DNA from: Pedobacter sp. BS3
Lineage (GTDB): Bacteria > Bacteroidota > Bacteroidia > Sphingobacteriales > Sphingobacteriaceae
NCBI RefSeq assembly: GCF_008274585.1
Contig: NZ_VTRT01000011.1
Coordinates: 1-49,296, forward strand
Length of the DNA stretch: 49,296 bases
Direction of reading: 5' to 3'
Shown: in pieces, positions 36,001 through 43,648 of the stretch
How positions within the stretch are numbered: the first letter of the stretch is position 1
Layout of the letters: every line of letters begins with the position of its first letter
Made by a program: the position numbers and the translations under genes
Notes under the pieces: model-generated
Databases searched by the model: none
The model's input: only the letters and a program-made list of their open reading frames with translations
What the model was told of the DNA's origin: nothing

Positions 36001-36580
36001 TCCGCTGTTAACAGCAGACCCTGTTTTCTTGGGGAACAGTGATCCTAGATGGAGAGCCAGCCTTGGTAATGAATTCAGGTACAAGCAATTTCGTTTCAAT
36101 ATATTGGTTGATGGTGAATACGGCGGTGTAGGCTATTCGCTTACTCATGCCTTGCTGGCCGAGCACGGAAAACTTAAAGAAACACTTCCGGGACGCTATA
36201 ATGGAATCATCGGCGATGGTGTGATTAAAAATGAGGATGGTACATATCGCCCTAACGATGTAATAGCCCGTGATATATGGACTTACTATACCCGGCATTA
36301 CGGACGTGAGAACCTGGAAGGAAGTATGTATAATACCGATTTTATAAAGCTACGGGAAGCCCGCCTGGATTATACATTACCATCAAAGCTCAATAAGCGC
36401 CTGGGATTGCAAAAGGCGACTATAGGTATTTATGGACGCGATTTATTGATTATAACCTCATGGCCAGCTTTTGATCCGGAATTTGGGACATTAAATAATG
36501 GTTCTATAGATAAAGGTTTTGAAACCGCACAGTTTCCGTCAACACGAACATTTGGTTTAAATCTAACCGTCGGTTTTTAA
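33083..36580 (+). CDS. SusC-type TonB-dependent outer-membrane transporter (SusC B)
   Basis: 1165 residues from the first ATG; the ATG at 33110 (MYIKNTAFNGG) is an equally good or better start, and the hydrophobic signal core starts only at M33 (MKLMCAFMFVAVMQVSATSY). STN domain at about 55-130 (NANLEDVFIRLKQESGYNFL), carboxypeptidase-like domain at about 135-215 (VRGRITDEQGEALPGVNIKV), plug from about 222 (EVVVTALGIKREEKALGYAV; NVLKGPGAAALYGQRGANGA), then barrel. It belongs to the SusC branch with the ALGIKREEK(A/S)LGY signature, different from SusC A. Works with the SusD-like protein encoded 10 nt downstream and signals to FecR B. Confidence 0.94.
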   Translation: MIIVKPNVQMYIKNTAFNGGSAACAHLKLFRIMKLMCAFMFVAVMQVSATSYAQKINIAFKNANLEDVFIRLKQESGYNFLYNAQLLESAKPVTLSLKQATINQVMNNLMANQPLTYTINQKTITIQPRLQQPDIPVRGRITDEQGEALPGVNIKVKGTAVGAISAADGTYTLKVLDTKSILVFSFLGFVSQEIPVAGHTTINVTLKQQNTDLSEVVVTALGIKREEKALGYAVTQVKGEQLTEALSNNWTDALSGKVAGLNLVRSGGGPTGSNKIILRGESNLNGDNDALIVVDGVVINNSSGRMTGTGDAGYLGSDSPVDFGTSLNDINPEDIESVNVLKGPGAAALYGQRGANGAIIITTKSGKPRVKGIGVTLNSNTSIETISRWPDYQYEYGSGTEGVDYFSWGSAADGSSTRSSSTAWGPKFDGQMYFQYDPVTHTGATVRTPWIAYPNNRKDFFETGKTFTNSISLDGGTAKTAVRFSYTNVYDTWIIPNTGYKRNTIALSASQKVTDKLQISTKINYTNKWSDNLPATGYNNQTIMYWNIMQVPNGNLDWLREYWIPGKEGVEQSYPFSSSPDNPYLIVNEMLNKLNRNSLTGNIQANYNFTKNLSLMVRTSMDFSYDNRSEQRPMDTQKFTYGMFRTMNIFAMEANSDFLLKYNRKLSSRFDASISAGGSMLKNRYVKDELRANALQYPQIFTLANSRDVLTALPYRSEYAINSFYGLGTLSYNNYLFLDVTARNDWNSVLATSTSLANVSFFYPSVNLSAIVSDMFKLPAAISYAKLRASYAGVGSGGTKAYQNTYSFTTVTNYSGGLRNPVTLPNVNLKPQYTTSYEVGADVRLFKSRLGFDIALYQGNTKDQILAATLDRSAGYNNIVVNGGLVRNQGIEIQANAKPLVNKKGLNWNVFATFSANRNEVVRLTDSLYALQLQNTLSGRGSIEARVGGSMSAIYGPGYQRAPDGQIIYQDGYPLLTADPVFLGNSDPRWRASLGNEFRYKQFRFNILVDGEYGGVGYSLTHALLAEHGKLKETLPGRYNGIIGDGVIKNEDGTYRPNDVIARDIWTYYTRHYGRENLEGSMYNTDFIKLREARLDYTLPSKLNKRLGLQKATIGIYGRDLLIITSWPAFDPEFGTLNNGSIDKGFETAQFPSTRTFGLNLTVGF

Positions 36581-36590
36581 TAAATATATT

Positions 36591-38066
36591 ATGAAACAGG
36601 TAAATTATTACATATATACAGGTGCTGTTGTTTTTATGCTGGTTGTTTCATCCTGCACCAAGGGATTTAAAGACCTCAATAAAAATCCGAATGCCAGTGA
36701 ATTTGCACTACCTCAGGCTTTGCTCGCTCCGGCAATTACCGACGTGGTAAGTAGAAATATGGATAGGGGGGCTAAACGTATTAACAATGAGTTAATGCAG
36801 GTGCATGTTTTAATGGGCGATGTAGAAGGGCGAATATTCCGTTACGATATCAGACGGTCAGAAGCAGATTACTTATGGAATAACTGGTATTTGCAGCTTA
36901 CAAATTTCAAAAGTTTATATACCAGCGCAGAAGAACTTTACAGGGTTGACGGCAATAACGTTAGTAAAACCTATATGGCCATAGGGCTGATATGCCAGTC
37001 GTGGGTAGCATCGTTGCTAACCGATACCTATGGCGATATTCCATATTTTGATGCGAATAAAGGAAAAGATGGCATATTAATGCCCGTATTTGACAGACAG
37101 GAAGATATTTATAAAGATATTTTCGATAAGCTGGAACAAGCTAATGAATTGCTGAAAACAGGGGCCGATCTTCCGGCAGAACAGGCAGGTTCAGATCCTA
37201 TTTATGCAGGCGCAGCGGCAAAATGGAGAAAATTTGGAAACTCGCTTTATCTGCGATTATTGTTAAGAGTATCCGCTAAAGCAGAGTCTGATGTTGCTGC
37301 TAAAGTTAGGGAAATTGTTCAAACGCAGGCAAACAATTATCCGATTATAGCCACAAATGCCGAATCGGCAATACTCAGATGGACAGGCGTATTGCCTTAT
37401 CAGTCTCCATTTCAGACAGACCGTGATTCAGACTGGAATTTACTTAAGCTGGCAGAATTTTTTGTGGATAATCTGAATGCCTGGGGCGATCCGCGTATCG
37501 TTAAATGGGCAACATTGAAAAACGGACAATATGCCGGCATTCCAAGTGGATATCCGGTTGGTGAAGTACCCGATCCAAAATCAGCAATGCCTTTAGCGTT
37601 AAAAACAGAGCCGTTGCTGGGTAACATCATGAATTATGCCGAAGTGCAGTTTATTTTATGCGAGGCCGCTCTTAGAGGATGGATAAGTGGAAGCGCTCAG
37701 CAATACTATGAAAACGGAATTACCAATGGTATTACATTATGGGGCTATAATGTACCTGCAAATTATCTTGCCGGAACATTTATTAAATGGGATGAGAGTG
37801 AACCCTTTGATAATAAACTGGAAAAAATACAGCTCCAGAAATATTATTCCTTGTTTTTTACCGACCTGGAGCAATGGTTTGAATACCGGCGAACCGGGCA
37901 TCCTGTATTGCCCAAGGGCACAGGCTTGCTTAACAACGGAGAGATGCCAGCCCGTTTAAATTATCCTGTTTATTTACAATCCACTAATCGCGATAACTAT
38001 GACGCCGCGGTAGCTATACAAGGGCCTGATGATATCAGTACAAAGGTTTGGTGGCAGCGCCCCTGA
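36591..38066 (+). CDS. SusD-like (SusD_RagB type 2) nutrient-binding lipoprotein
   Basis: 491 residues, lipobox VVSSC (C22). It starts with KGFKDLNKNPNASEFALPQA and has WASLLTDTYGDIPYFDA, AKWRKFGNSLYLRLLLRVS, MNYAEVQFILCEAALRGWIS and TDLEQWFEYRRTGHP, which are hallmarks of the SusD-like family 2 (PF12771 type) rather than the classical family of SusD A. It pairs with SusC B as the surface glycan-binding lid. So the two loci have SusCD pairs from different lineages and are not simple duplicates of one another. Confidence 0.93.
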   Translation: MKQVNYYIYTGAVVFMLVVSSCTKGFKDLNKNPNASEFALPQALLAPAITDVVSRNMDRGAKRINNELMQVHVLMGDVEGRIFRYDIRRSEADYLWNNWYLQLTNFKSLYTSAEELYRVDGNNVSKTYMAIGLICQSWVASLLTDTYGDIPYFDANKGKDGILMPVFDRQEDIYKDIFDKLEQANELLKTGADLPAEQAGSDPIYAGAAAKWRKFGNSLYLRLLLRVSAKAESDVAAKVREIVQTQANNYPIIATNAESAILRWTGVLPYQSPFQTDRDSDWNLLKLAEFFVDNLNAWGDPRIVKWATLKNGQYAGIPSGYPVGEVPDPKSAMPLALKTEPLLGNIMNYAEVQFILCEAALRGWISGSAQQYYENGITNGITLWGYNVPANYLAGTFIKWDESEPFDNKLEKIQLQKYYSLFFTDLEQWFEYRRTGHPVLPKGTGLLNNGEMPARLNYPVYLQSTNRDNYDAAVAIQGPDDISTKVWWQRP

Positions 38067-38102
38067 TAATTATTTATAGTATCCATAAAATTCATACACA
38101 GC

Positions 38103-39413
38103 ATGAAGAAACTATATTTTTTATTACTGATGGTAGGCCTGATTGGCGTTATCTCATGTAAGCGTGAAAATTGGGCTGACGGTAAACCTAGTCCTGTTAT
38201 ATTTCTTGGTGATATACGTTCACTATATAAAGGTAGCCAGGTTTCGCTTAATACAAATAATATGTTAGGTGCCAGCCAGATTACCGGTATTGTTATTTCA
38301 GATGCGGTTTCAGGTAATGCGCCGCAGGGTACAATTGTTTTACAAAATACACTCCGGAAAAAAACACGGGGTATTAATATCATTGTTGGCCAGACTGCTA
38401 CAGATTATATGCCCGGCGATTCCCTGATTATTGATGTCTCTGGTGGGATTTTATCCCGTGAAGGAGGCTCTCTGCAAATCTCACAAATCACTACAGATGC
38501 TATCAAACTGGTTTCAAAAGACAATGTTGTCACACCGGCCAGGATTACAGCACAGCAATTAATCGAAAATCCGGATACCTACGAAAGTACATTGGTTAGA
38601 ATTTATGCAGGTACAGTTATTCCAGAGCCTGCTGCAACTGAAACCTACAGTGGCGATAAAGCATTTTCAGATGGGTCAGATACCGTAATACTGCATACGG
38701 AGGTCAATGCGGATTTTGCTTCGGAGATTTTACCAGCTACCGCGACTTTTACCGGTATTCCGCTTTTTTATAATGATGGCAGCAATAATAACTTAATAAA
38801 ATTGTGGCCACGTCATATCAGCGATATGCTGTTAAATTCATCACTGCTCTCCTGGAACTTATTTGGTGCCAAAGGTAATGAACTAACAGCCAGTTCCACG
38901 TCAACTAATACCAATCTTGAGATATCGGTGCTTAGTCGTGGGCCCGGTATTGTGGCTCAAGCGGCCGGCAGTTCTTACGCCAGTACATTTCCTATTAATG
39001 CAGACAGGGCTGCGGCAGAGGCAGCCGGTTCGTATTATCAGTTCACTGTAAAAGTAAAAAGCAGTGCAGTAGTAAGCCTTTCAGCGCTGGACGTAATTTT
39101 ACGTATACAAACCAGTGCGCCGCGTACCTACATCTGGGAATATAGTTTAGATAATGGGGATACTTTTAAGGATGTTGGCGTACCATATACCTGGACAACA
39201 GGCTTTTCGGATAATAATGGTATACAGCAACCCACGATTGACCTTTCTACTATTGCTGATTTGCAGAACATTTCAGCAGATACGTCCTTGATTTTCAGGT
39301 TATATGCCTGGGGAGGAACAAGCGCTACCAGCAATAGCGGGTTTAGAATAGGTAAAAGCTTAACGGCGGCTCAAAGTTCGTTGACTGTTAGTGGAAGTGT
39401 AACAACAAATTAA
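38103..39413 (+). CDS. DUF5689-type lipoprotein with C-terminal RLYAWGG module
   Basis: 436 residues, lipobox GVISC (C19). Residues about 30-240 resemble DUF5689 with an OB-like fold (ITGIVISDAVSGNAPQGTIV; PGDSLIIDVSGG; LIENPDTYESTLVRI). Residues 248-436 (from 38844) are copy A of a module found five times in this operon: LLSWNLFGAKGNE, LSRGPGI, ASTFPINAD, VILRIQTSAPRTYIWEYSLD, RLYAWGGTSATSNSGFRIGK. Expected on the cell surface next to SusD; probably glycan binding. Domain names are from recalled motifs; the module copies are directly visible. Confidence 0.8.
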   Translation: MKKLYFLLLMVGLIGVISCKRENWADGKPSPVIFLGDIRSLYKGSQVSLNTNNMLGASQITGIVISDAVSGNAPQGTIVLQNTLRKKTRGINIIVGQTATDYMPGDSLIIDVSGGILSREGGSLQISQITTDAIKLVSKDNVVTPARITAQQLIENPDTYESTLVRIYAGTVIPEPAATETYSGDKAFSDGSDTVILHTEVNADFASEILPATATFTGIPLFYNDGSNNNLIKLWPRHISDMLLNSSLLSWNLFGAKGNELTASSTSTNTNLEISVLSRGPGIVAQAAGSSYASTFPINADRAAAEAAGSYYQFTVKVKSSAVVSLSALDVILRIQTSAPRTYIWEYSLDNGDTFKDVGVPYTWTTGFSDNNGIQQPTIDLSTIADLQNISADTSLIFRLYAWGGTSATSNSGFRIGKSLTAAQSSLTVSGSVTTN

Positions 39414-39421
39414 TTATTATC

Positions 39422-40045
39422 GTGATGAAAAAAAGTATCGTTCTATTATTATTGGCAGGTACATTACAATGTGCCAAAGCACAAGTTCTTTCCTGGAGTT
39501 TTTCAGGTAACATAAAAGGAAGTGAAAAAAGTAGTCCGGCAACCCAGGTTGACCCTAACCTGGAACCTTCTTTGTTGACCAGGGGCCCTGCCTTAATACC
39601 GCAAAAGGCTACATACTCTTTTGCCTCGGCTTTCCCGGTAAATGCCACAAAAAAAGACGCTGTTAAGGCAGGCGCATATTATCAGTTTACAATACAAGCT
39701 AAAAAAGATTATGCTGTGTCTTTGTCAGCATTAGATGTGGTATTGCGTATACAAAAAAATGCGCCTAAATATTACCGTTGGCAATACAGTCTGGATGGTA
39801 AAAACTTTACCGACTTAGGTAATGCGGATATAAAATCAGGTACTACCATAAATAATGGCCAGGAGCAGCCAACACTTGATCTTTCAGGCTATAAAGCACT
39901 GCAGCATGTTCCCGCTTCGGTTAGTATTACATTTCGTTTGTATGCCTGGGGAGGCCTTGGTACAACCGATAATGGGTTTAGAATAGGGAAAAGCAATACA
40001 CAAAGAAGTGCACTTGTTTTGAAAGGTAAAGTTACCAGGCAGTAA
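39422..40045 (+). CDS. Secreted single-module protein (RLYAWGG module)
   Basis: 207 residues: signal peptide (MMKKSIVLLLLAGTLQCAKA) followed by one complete module, copy B, from about residue 21 to the end. It keeps LSWSFSGN, LLTRGPAL, ASAFPVNAT, DVVLRIQKNAPKYYRWQYSL and FRLYAWGGLGTTDNGFRIGK. No lipobox (the cysteine lies before the AKA cleavage site) and no T9SS tail, so it should be periplasmic or released. Starts 8 nt after the previous stop. It shows that the module is an independent folding unit. Function unknown. Confidence 0.8.
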   Translation: MMKKSIVLLLLAGTLQCAKAQVLSWSFSGNIKGSEKSSPATQVDPNLEPSLLTRGPALIPQKATYSFASAFPVNATKKDAVKAGAYYQFTIQAKKDYAVSLSALDVVLRIQKNAPKYYRWQYSLDGKNFTDLGNADIKSGTTINNGQEQPTLDLSGYKALQHVPASVSITFRLYAWGGLGTTDNGFRIGKSNTQRSALVLKGKVTRQ

Positions 40046-40094
40046 CTGGTAATGCTAACAATTATCAATTACTAACATTAAAATTAAAATAAAT

Positions 40095-41822
40095 ATGAAA
40101 AAGTTATTATTCATGTTGGTCGCATTAATTATTGTAAGCCGGCTTGATGCGCAAATTTTAGCCTGGAATTTGCTGGGTGCAGCAGGTAATGAAGCTACCA
40201 GTAATTCTACCCTGACTAATCCTAATCTTGAAATTTCGACACTGAGCCGTGGGGCCGGAATTGCGGTTCAGCCAGCCGGAGGTTCTTACGCCAGTACGTT
40301 TCCGGTAAATATCGATAGTGCTGCGGCAAGAGTGGCCGGGGCATATTATGAATTTACAATTACTCCTAAAGGAAGTTCATTAGTAAGCCTCACAACGCTT
40401 GATGTGATATTACGTATACAAACCAACGCCCCACCCACCTATATATGGCGCTATAGTAAAGATAATGGTATTACGTTTAACGATATAGGCGCACCGTATA
40501 CTTGGACAACGGGGTTCTCGCAAAATAATGGTATACAACAGCCTACCATAGATTTATCAGGTATTAATGATTTACAACAATTCAATACACCGGTAATTTT
40601 CAGGTTATATGCCTGGGGAGGAACAAGCGCTACCAGCAACAACGGTTTCAGAATAGGAAAAAGCTTAGATGAAACTCAAAATGCCCTGGCTATAGGTGGT
40701 ACAATTACACCCCTGATAGCCTGGAACTTACTTGGCGCAGCAGGCGACGAAGCTACCAGTAGCTCTACGCTTACCAATCCCAATCTCGAAGTATCTGTGT
40801 TAAGCCGTGGGCCGGGTATTCAGGCCCAGACAGCCGGAGGTTCCTATGCCAGCACATTTCCAGTAAATGCCGATAGCGTTGCGGCAAGAGTGGCCGGGGC
40901 ATATTATGAATTTACCGTAACTCCCAAAGGTAATGCTATGGTAAGTCTCACAACTCTTAACGTGATACTACGCATACAAACCAGTGCCCCGCCCACTTAT
41001 ATATGGCGTTATAGCAAAGATGGAGGCGTTGCATTTACTGATATAGGAACACCATATACCTGGACAACGGGGTTCACACAAAATAATGGTATACAACAAC
41101 CTGCCATAGATTTATCAGGTATTAGTGATTTACAAAATGTTAGTACTCCGGTAATTTTCAGGTTGTATGCCTGGGGCGGAACAAGTGCCACCAGTAATAA
41201 TGGTTTCCGGATAGGAAAAAGCCTTACCGCAACCCAGGACGCTTTGGCTATATCCGGAATAATTGAACAGGAAAATACATTGCCTGTAGTATTAACCTCG
41301 TTTACCGGCAAGTTGGATGCGGGTAAAATTAAATTACACTGGATAACGGCATCAGAACAGAATAACGCCTATTTTGAAATATTACGCTCGACCGATGGTC
41401 GGCCTTTTACTGTTATTGGTACAGTTACCGGGAATGGTACAACCAATACTACCAGTAATTACAATTATATGGATTCAAAGCCATTGCCGGAAGATAATTA
41501 CTATCAGTTAAGGCAGGTAGATTTTAACGGAAATATTACCGGGTCTCCGGTAATCCATATTAATGCAGGCTTTAAACAAACGGAATTGCAGGTATACACG
41601 CCCTCAGGTGATGAAGCCATTCATGTGGCTGTATATACTGAACATGCAGGCAGAGCGACTGTAAGTATCACCAATATGTTAGGTCAGGTAGTTATAAAGC
41701 AAGATTGTAAGCTGGAAAAAGGCTATAATGATTTACGATTAGCAGTAGCCCTCCCTAAAAACATTTACATTGCCCGGTTATCTTCTTCCACAGAGAATGT
41801 AAGCACTAAATTTTTAAGATAA
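40095..41822 (+). CDS. Two-module surface protein with T9SS sorting tail
   Basis: 575 residues. Signal peptide to about residue 19 (...VSRLDAQ). Module copy C1 spans about residues 21-206 (40155-40712) and copy C2 about 207-389 (40713-41262); the two are roughly 80% identical in DNA and clearly a recent tandem duplication. After ENTLPVVLTSFTGK, a fibronectin-like region and the C-terminal T9SS domain occupy about 395-575 (YFEILRSTDGRPFTVIGTVT; ending NIYIARLSSSTENVSTKFLR). No catalytic motif. It should be displayed on the outer surface as a binding protein; it is the counterpart of the FISUMP-T9SS protein in PUL A. Confidence 0.82.
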   Translation: MKKLLFMLVALIIVSRLDAQILAWNLLGAAGNEATSNSTLTNPNLEISTLSRGAGIAVQPAGGSYASTFPVNIDSAAARVAGAYYEFTITPKGSSLVSLTTLDVILRIQTNAPPTYIWRYSKDNGITFNDIGAPYTWTTGFSQNNGIQQPTIDLSGINDLQQFNTPVIFRLYAWGGTSATSNNGFRIGKSLDETQNALAIGGTITPLIAWNLLGAAGDEATSSSTLTNPNLEVSVLSRGPGIQAQTAGGSYASTFPVNADSVAARVAGAYYEFTVTPKGNAMVSLTTLNVILRIQTSAPPTYIWRYSKDGGVAFTDIGTPYTWTTGFTQNNGIQQPAIDLSGISDLQNVSTPVIFRLYAWGGTSATSNNGFRIGKSLTATQDALAISGIIEQENTLPVVLTSFTGKLDAGKIKLHWITASEQNNAYFEILRSTDGRPFTVIGTVTGNGTTNTTSNYNYMDSKPLPEDNYYQLRQVDFNGNITGSPVIHINAGFKQTELQVYTPSGDEAIHVAVYTEHAGRATVSITNMLGQVVIKQDCKLEKGYNDLRLAVALPKNIYIARLSSSTENVSTKFLR

Positions 41823-41830
41823 ACTGATTT

Positions 41831-43498
41831 ATGAAAAAAATATATCTGCTGTTATTTACTGCAGCTAATTTTGTAATATTTGTAGCCTGCAAAACGGTTA
41901 GTCGTGACGAGAGCGGCCACCCTTCGGGGAAAGAGACAGAACAGCCGGTTAATACTTCCGGTTCGGCAATTGTTAAAACCGAATTTATATGTAATCCTCC
42001 TAAAACACCCGAATTGCATGCCTCTACCATTGAAGAAACTTCTTACGGATTAATAGCTGCGTGGTTTGGCGGCACTAAAGAGAAGAATCCTGATGTTGGG
42101 ATTTGGGTTTCACGCAATGATCATAATACAGGTTGGACAGTGCCTGTAGAAGTTGCAACGGGAGTAACCCTCAAAGCTGATGGCACAACAGAACGTTACC
42201 CCTGCTGGAACCCGGTACTTTTCCAGGCGCATAACGGCGGTCCGCTCATGTTGTTTTATAAAGTCGGCCCTACCACGCCCGAATGGTGGGGAATGTTAAT
42301 AACATCAACAGATGGGGGTAAAACCTGGAGCAAGCCACAGCGGTTACCTGACAATATTTATGGCCCTATAAAAAACAAGCCTGTATCCATAGGCGAAAAT
42401 GGGATGTTATGTCCGTCAAGCATTACTTCACGCCTGCATTTTGAGCGTACAGACGATTGGGGCAAAACCTGGACACGTACCCCATCAGTTACAGACAGGT
42501 CAATTCCGGTTATACAGCCCAGCATCCTGTTTTATGGAAATGGGAAATTGCAAGCCGTAGGCCGTACACTCAAAGATAAACGGGTATTCAGTATATGGTC
42601 GGCAGATAATGGCAGCACCTGGAGCAATTTTCACTTACTGAAGTTACCTAATCCAAATTCAGGTACAGATGCGGTTACATTAAAAGACGGCCGGCAACTA
42701 CTCGTCTATAATCACAGTGAAGATTTTCGGTCGCCGCTCAACGTAGCGTTGTCTGACGATGGTGAAAATTGGTATCAGGTATTAGTGATTGAAAATGATA
42801 AGGATGGAGGGTACAGCTATCCGGCAGTAATTCAAACCAAAGATGGATTAGTACATATTACGTATTCCTGGCGGAGAAAAAATATTAAGCATGTGGTTAT
42901 CGATCCTGCAAAGTTAACAGGCAAACCTATCCTTGCCTGGAATTTTGAGGCGGCAGGTATTACAGGTGCCGAAACAAGCAGCACATCAACATTTACTGTT
43001 AGTGGTTTAGAAAAAGCTGTTTTAAGCAGGGGTGCAGGAATTACGGCTCAAAAGGCATCCAATTCATTCGCGGCAGCGTTTCCTGTCAATGCAGATTTGG
43101 CTGCGGCCGAGGCCGGTCGTGCTTATTACCAGCTTACGGTAAAGGCAAAAAATGGCTATAAAGTATCATTGTCATCAATTGGTATAACGCTAAGGGTACA
43201 AACAGATGCACCTAAAACCTATCTATGGAAATATAGCGTTGATGGTGGTTATAATTTTACTCCCATCGGCGAGCCGTATACCGTAACTTCAGGTTTTACT
43301 GATAATAACGGATTGCAGCAGCCACAACTTGAGCTTGCACAGGTTAAGGGTTTACAGCAGGTAGATTCATCCGGGAAAATAATTCTGCGTTTATACGCCT
43401 GGGGTGGCAATAGTGTAACTGCGAATAATGGATTTAGGATTGGGAAAAGCAATGCTGTAACCGATGCACTTGTAATAAATGGAACCGTTATTAAATAA
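41831..43498 (+). CDS. BNR (sialidase-like) lipoprotein with C-terminal RLYAWGG module
   Basis: 555 residues, lipobox FVAC (C20). Residues about 50-362 form a BNR propeller of the type ELHASTIEETSYGLIAAWFG, with Asp-boxes STDGGKTWSK, TDDWGKTWTR, SADNGSTWSN and LSDDGENWYQ. The canonical sialidase RIP motif is not found, so exo-sialidase activity is unproven; members of this branch are usually annotated as sialidase-family proteins. Residues 367-555 (from 42929) are module copy D (ILAWNFEAAG, VLSRGAGI, ITLRVQTDAPKTYLWKYSVD, RLYAWGGNSVTANNGFRIGK). It starts 8 nt after the previous gene. Enzyme on the surface, carried by the same module as its three neighbours. Confidence 0.85.
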   Translation: MKKIYLLLFTAANFVIFVACKTVSRDESGHPSGKETEQPVNTSGSAIVKTEFICNPPKTPELHASTIEETSYGLIAAWFGGTKEKNPDVGIWVSRNDHNTGWTVPVEVATGVTLKADGTTERYPCWNPVLFQAHNGGPLMLFYKVGPTTPEWWGMLITSTDGGKTWSKPQRLPDNIYGPIKNKPVSIGENGMLCPSSITSRLHFERTDDWGKTWTRTPSVTDRSIPVIQPSILFYGNGKLQAVGRTLKDKRVFSIWSADNGSTWSNFHLLKLPNPNSGTDAVTLKDGRQLLVYNHSEDFRSPLNVALSDDGENWYQVLVIENDKDGGYSYPAVIQTKDGLVHITYSWRRKNIKHVVIDPAKLTGKPILAWNFEAAGITGAETSSTSTFTVSGLEKAVLSRGAGITAQKASNSFAAAFPVNADLAAAEAGRAYYQLTVKAKNGYKVSLSSIGITLRVQTDAPKTYLWKYSVDGGYNFTPIGEPYTVTSGFTDNNGLQQPQLELAQVKGLQQVDSSGKIILRLYAWGGNSVTANNGFRIGKSNAVTDALVINGTVIK

Positions 43499-43510
43499 CA
43501 AAATTTAAGA

Positions 43511-43596
43511 GGAACTCTGCTCTTTGCTGATAAAAACCTTAGGGTTTACCCATACCCCGCTCTGAAAAGGAGTTCCTTATCTTTAAGGAGCTCCTT
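43511..43596 (+). promoter_or_regulatory. Competing hairpins in the leader of the FGE/BNR fusion gene
   Basis: GGAACTC (43511-43517) can pair with GAGTTCC (43570-43576). Alternatively AAGGAG (43567-43572) can pair with CTCCTT (43591-43596), and AAGGAGCTCCTT (43585-43596) is itself a perfect palindrome. These pairings exclude one another. The block lies in the 150-bp gap between two BNR genes and could act as an attenuator or processing site. Function is inferred from pairing only. Confidence 0.4.
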
Positions 43597-43648
43597 GGTA
43601 GGAGTAATAATATGAACTATATTAAGTCTATCTTTATAAGAAAACACA

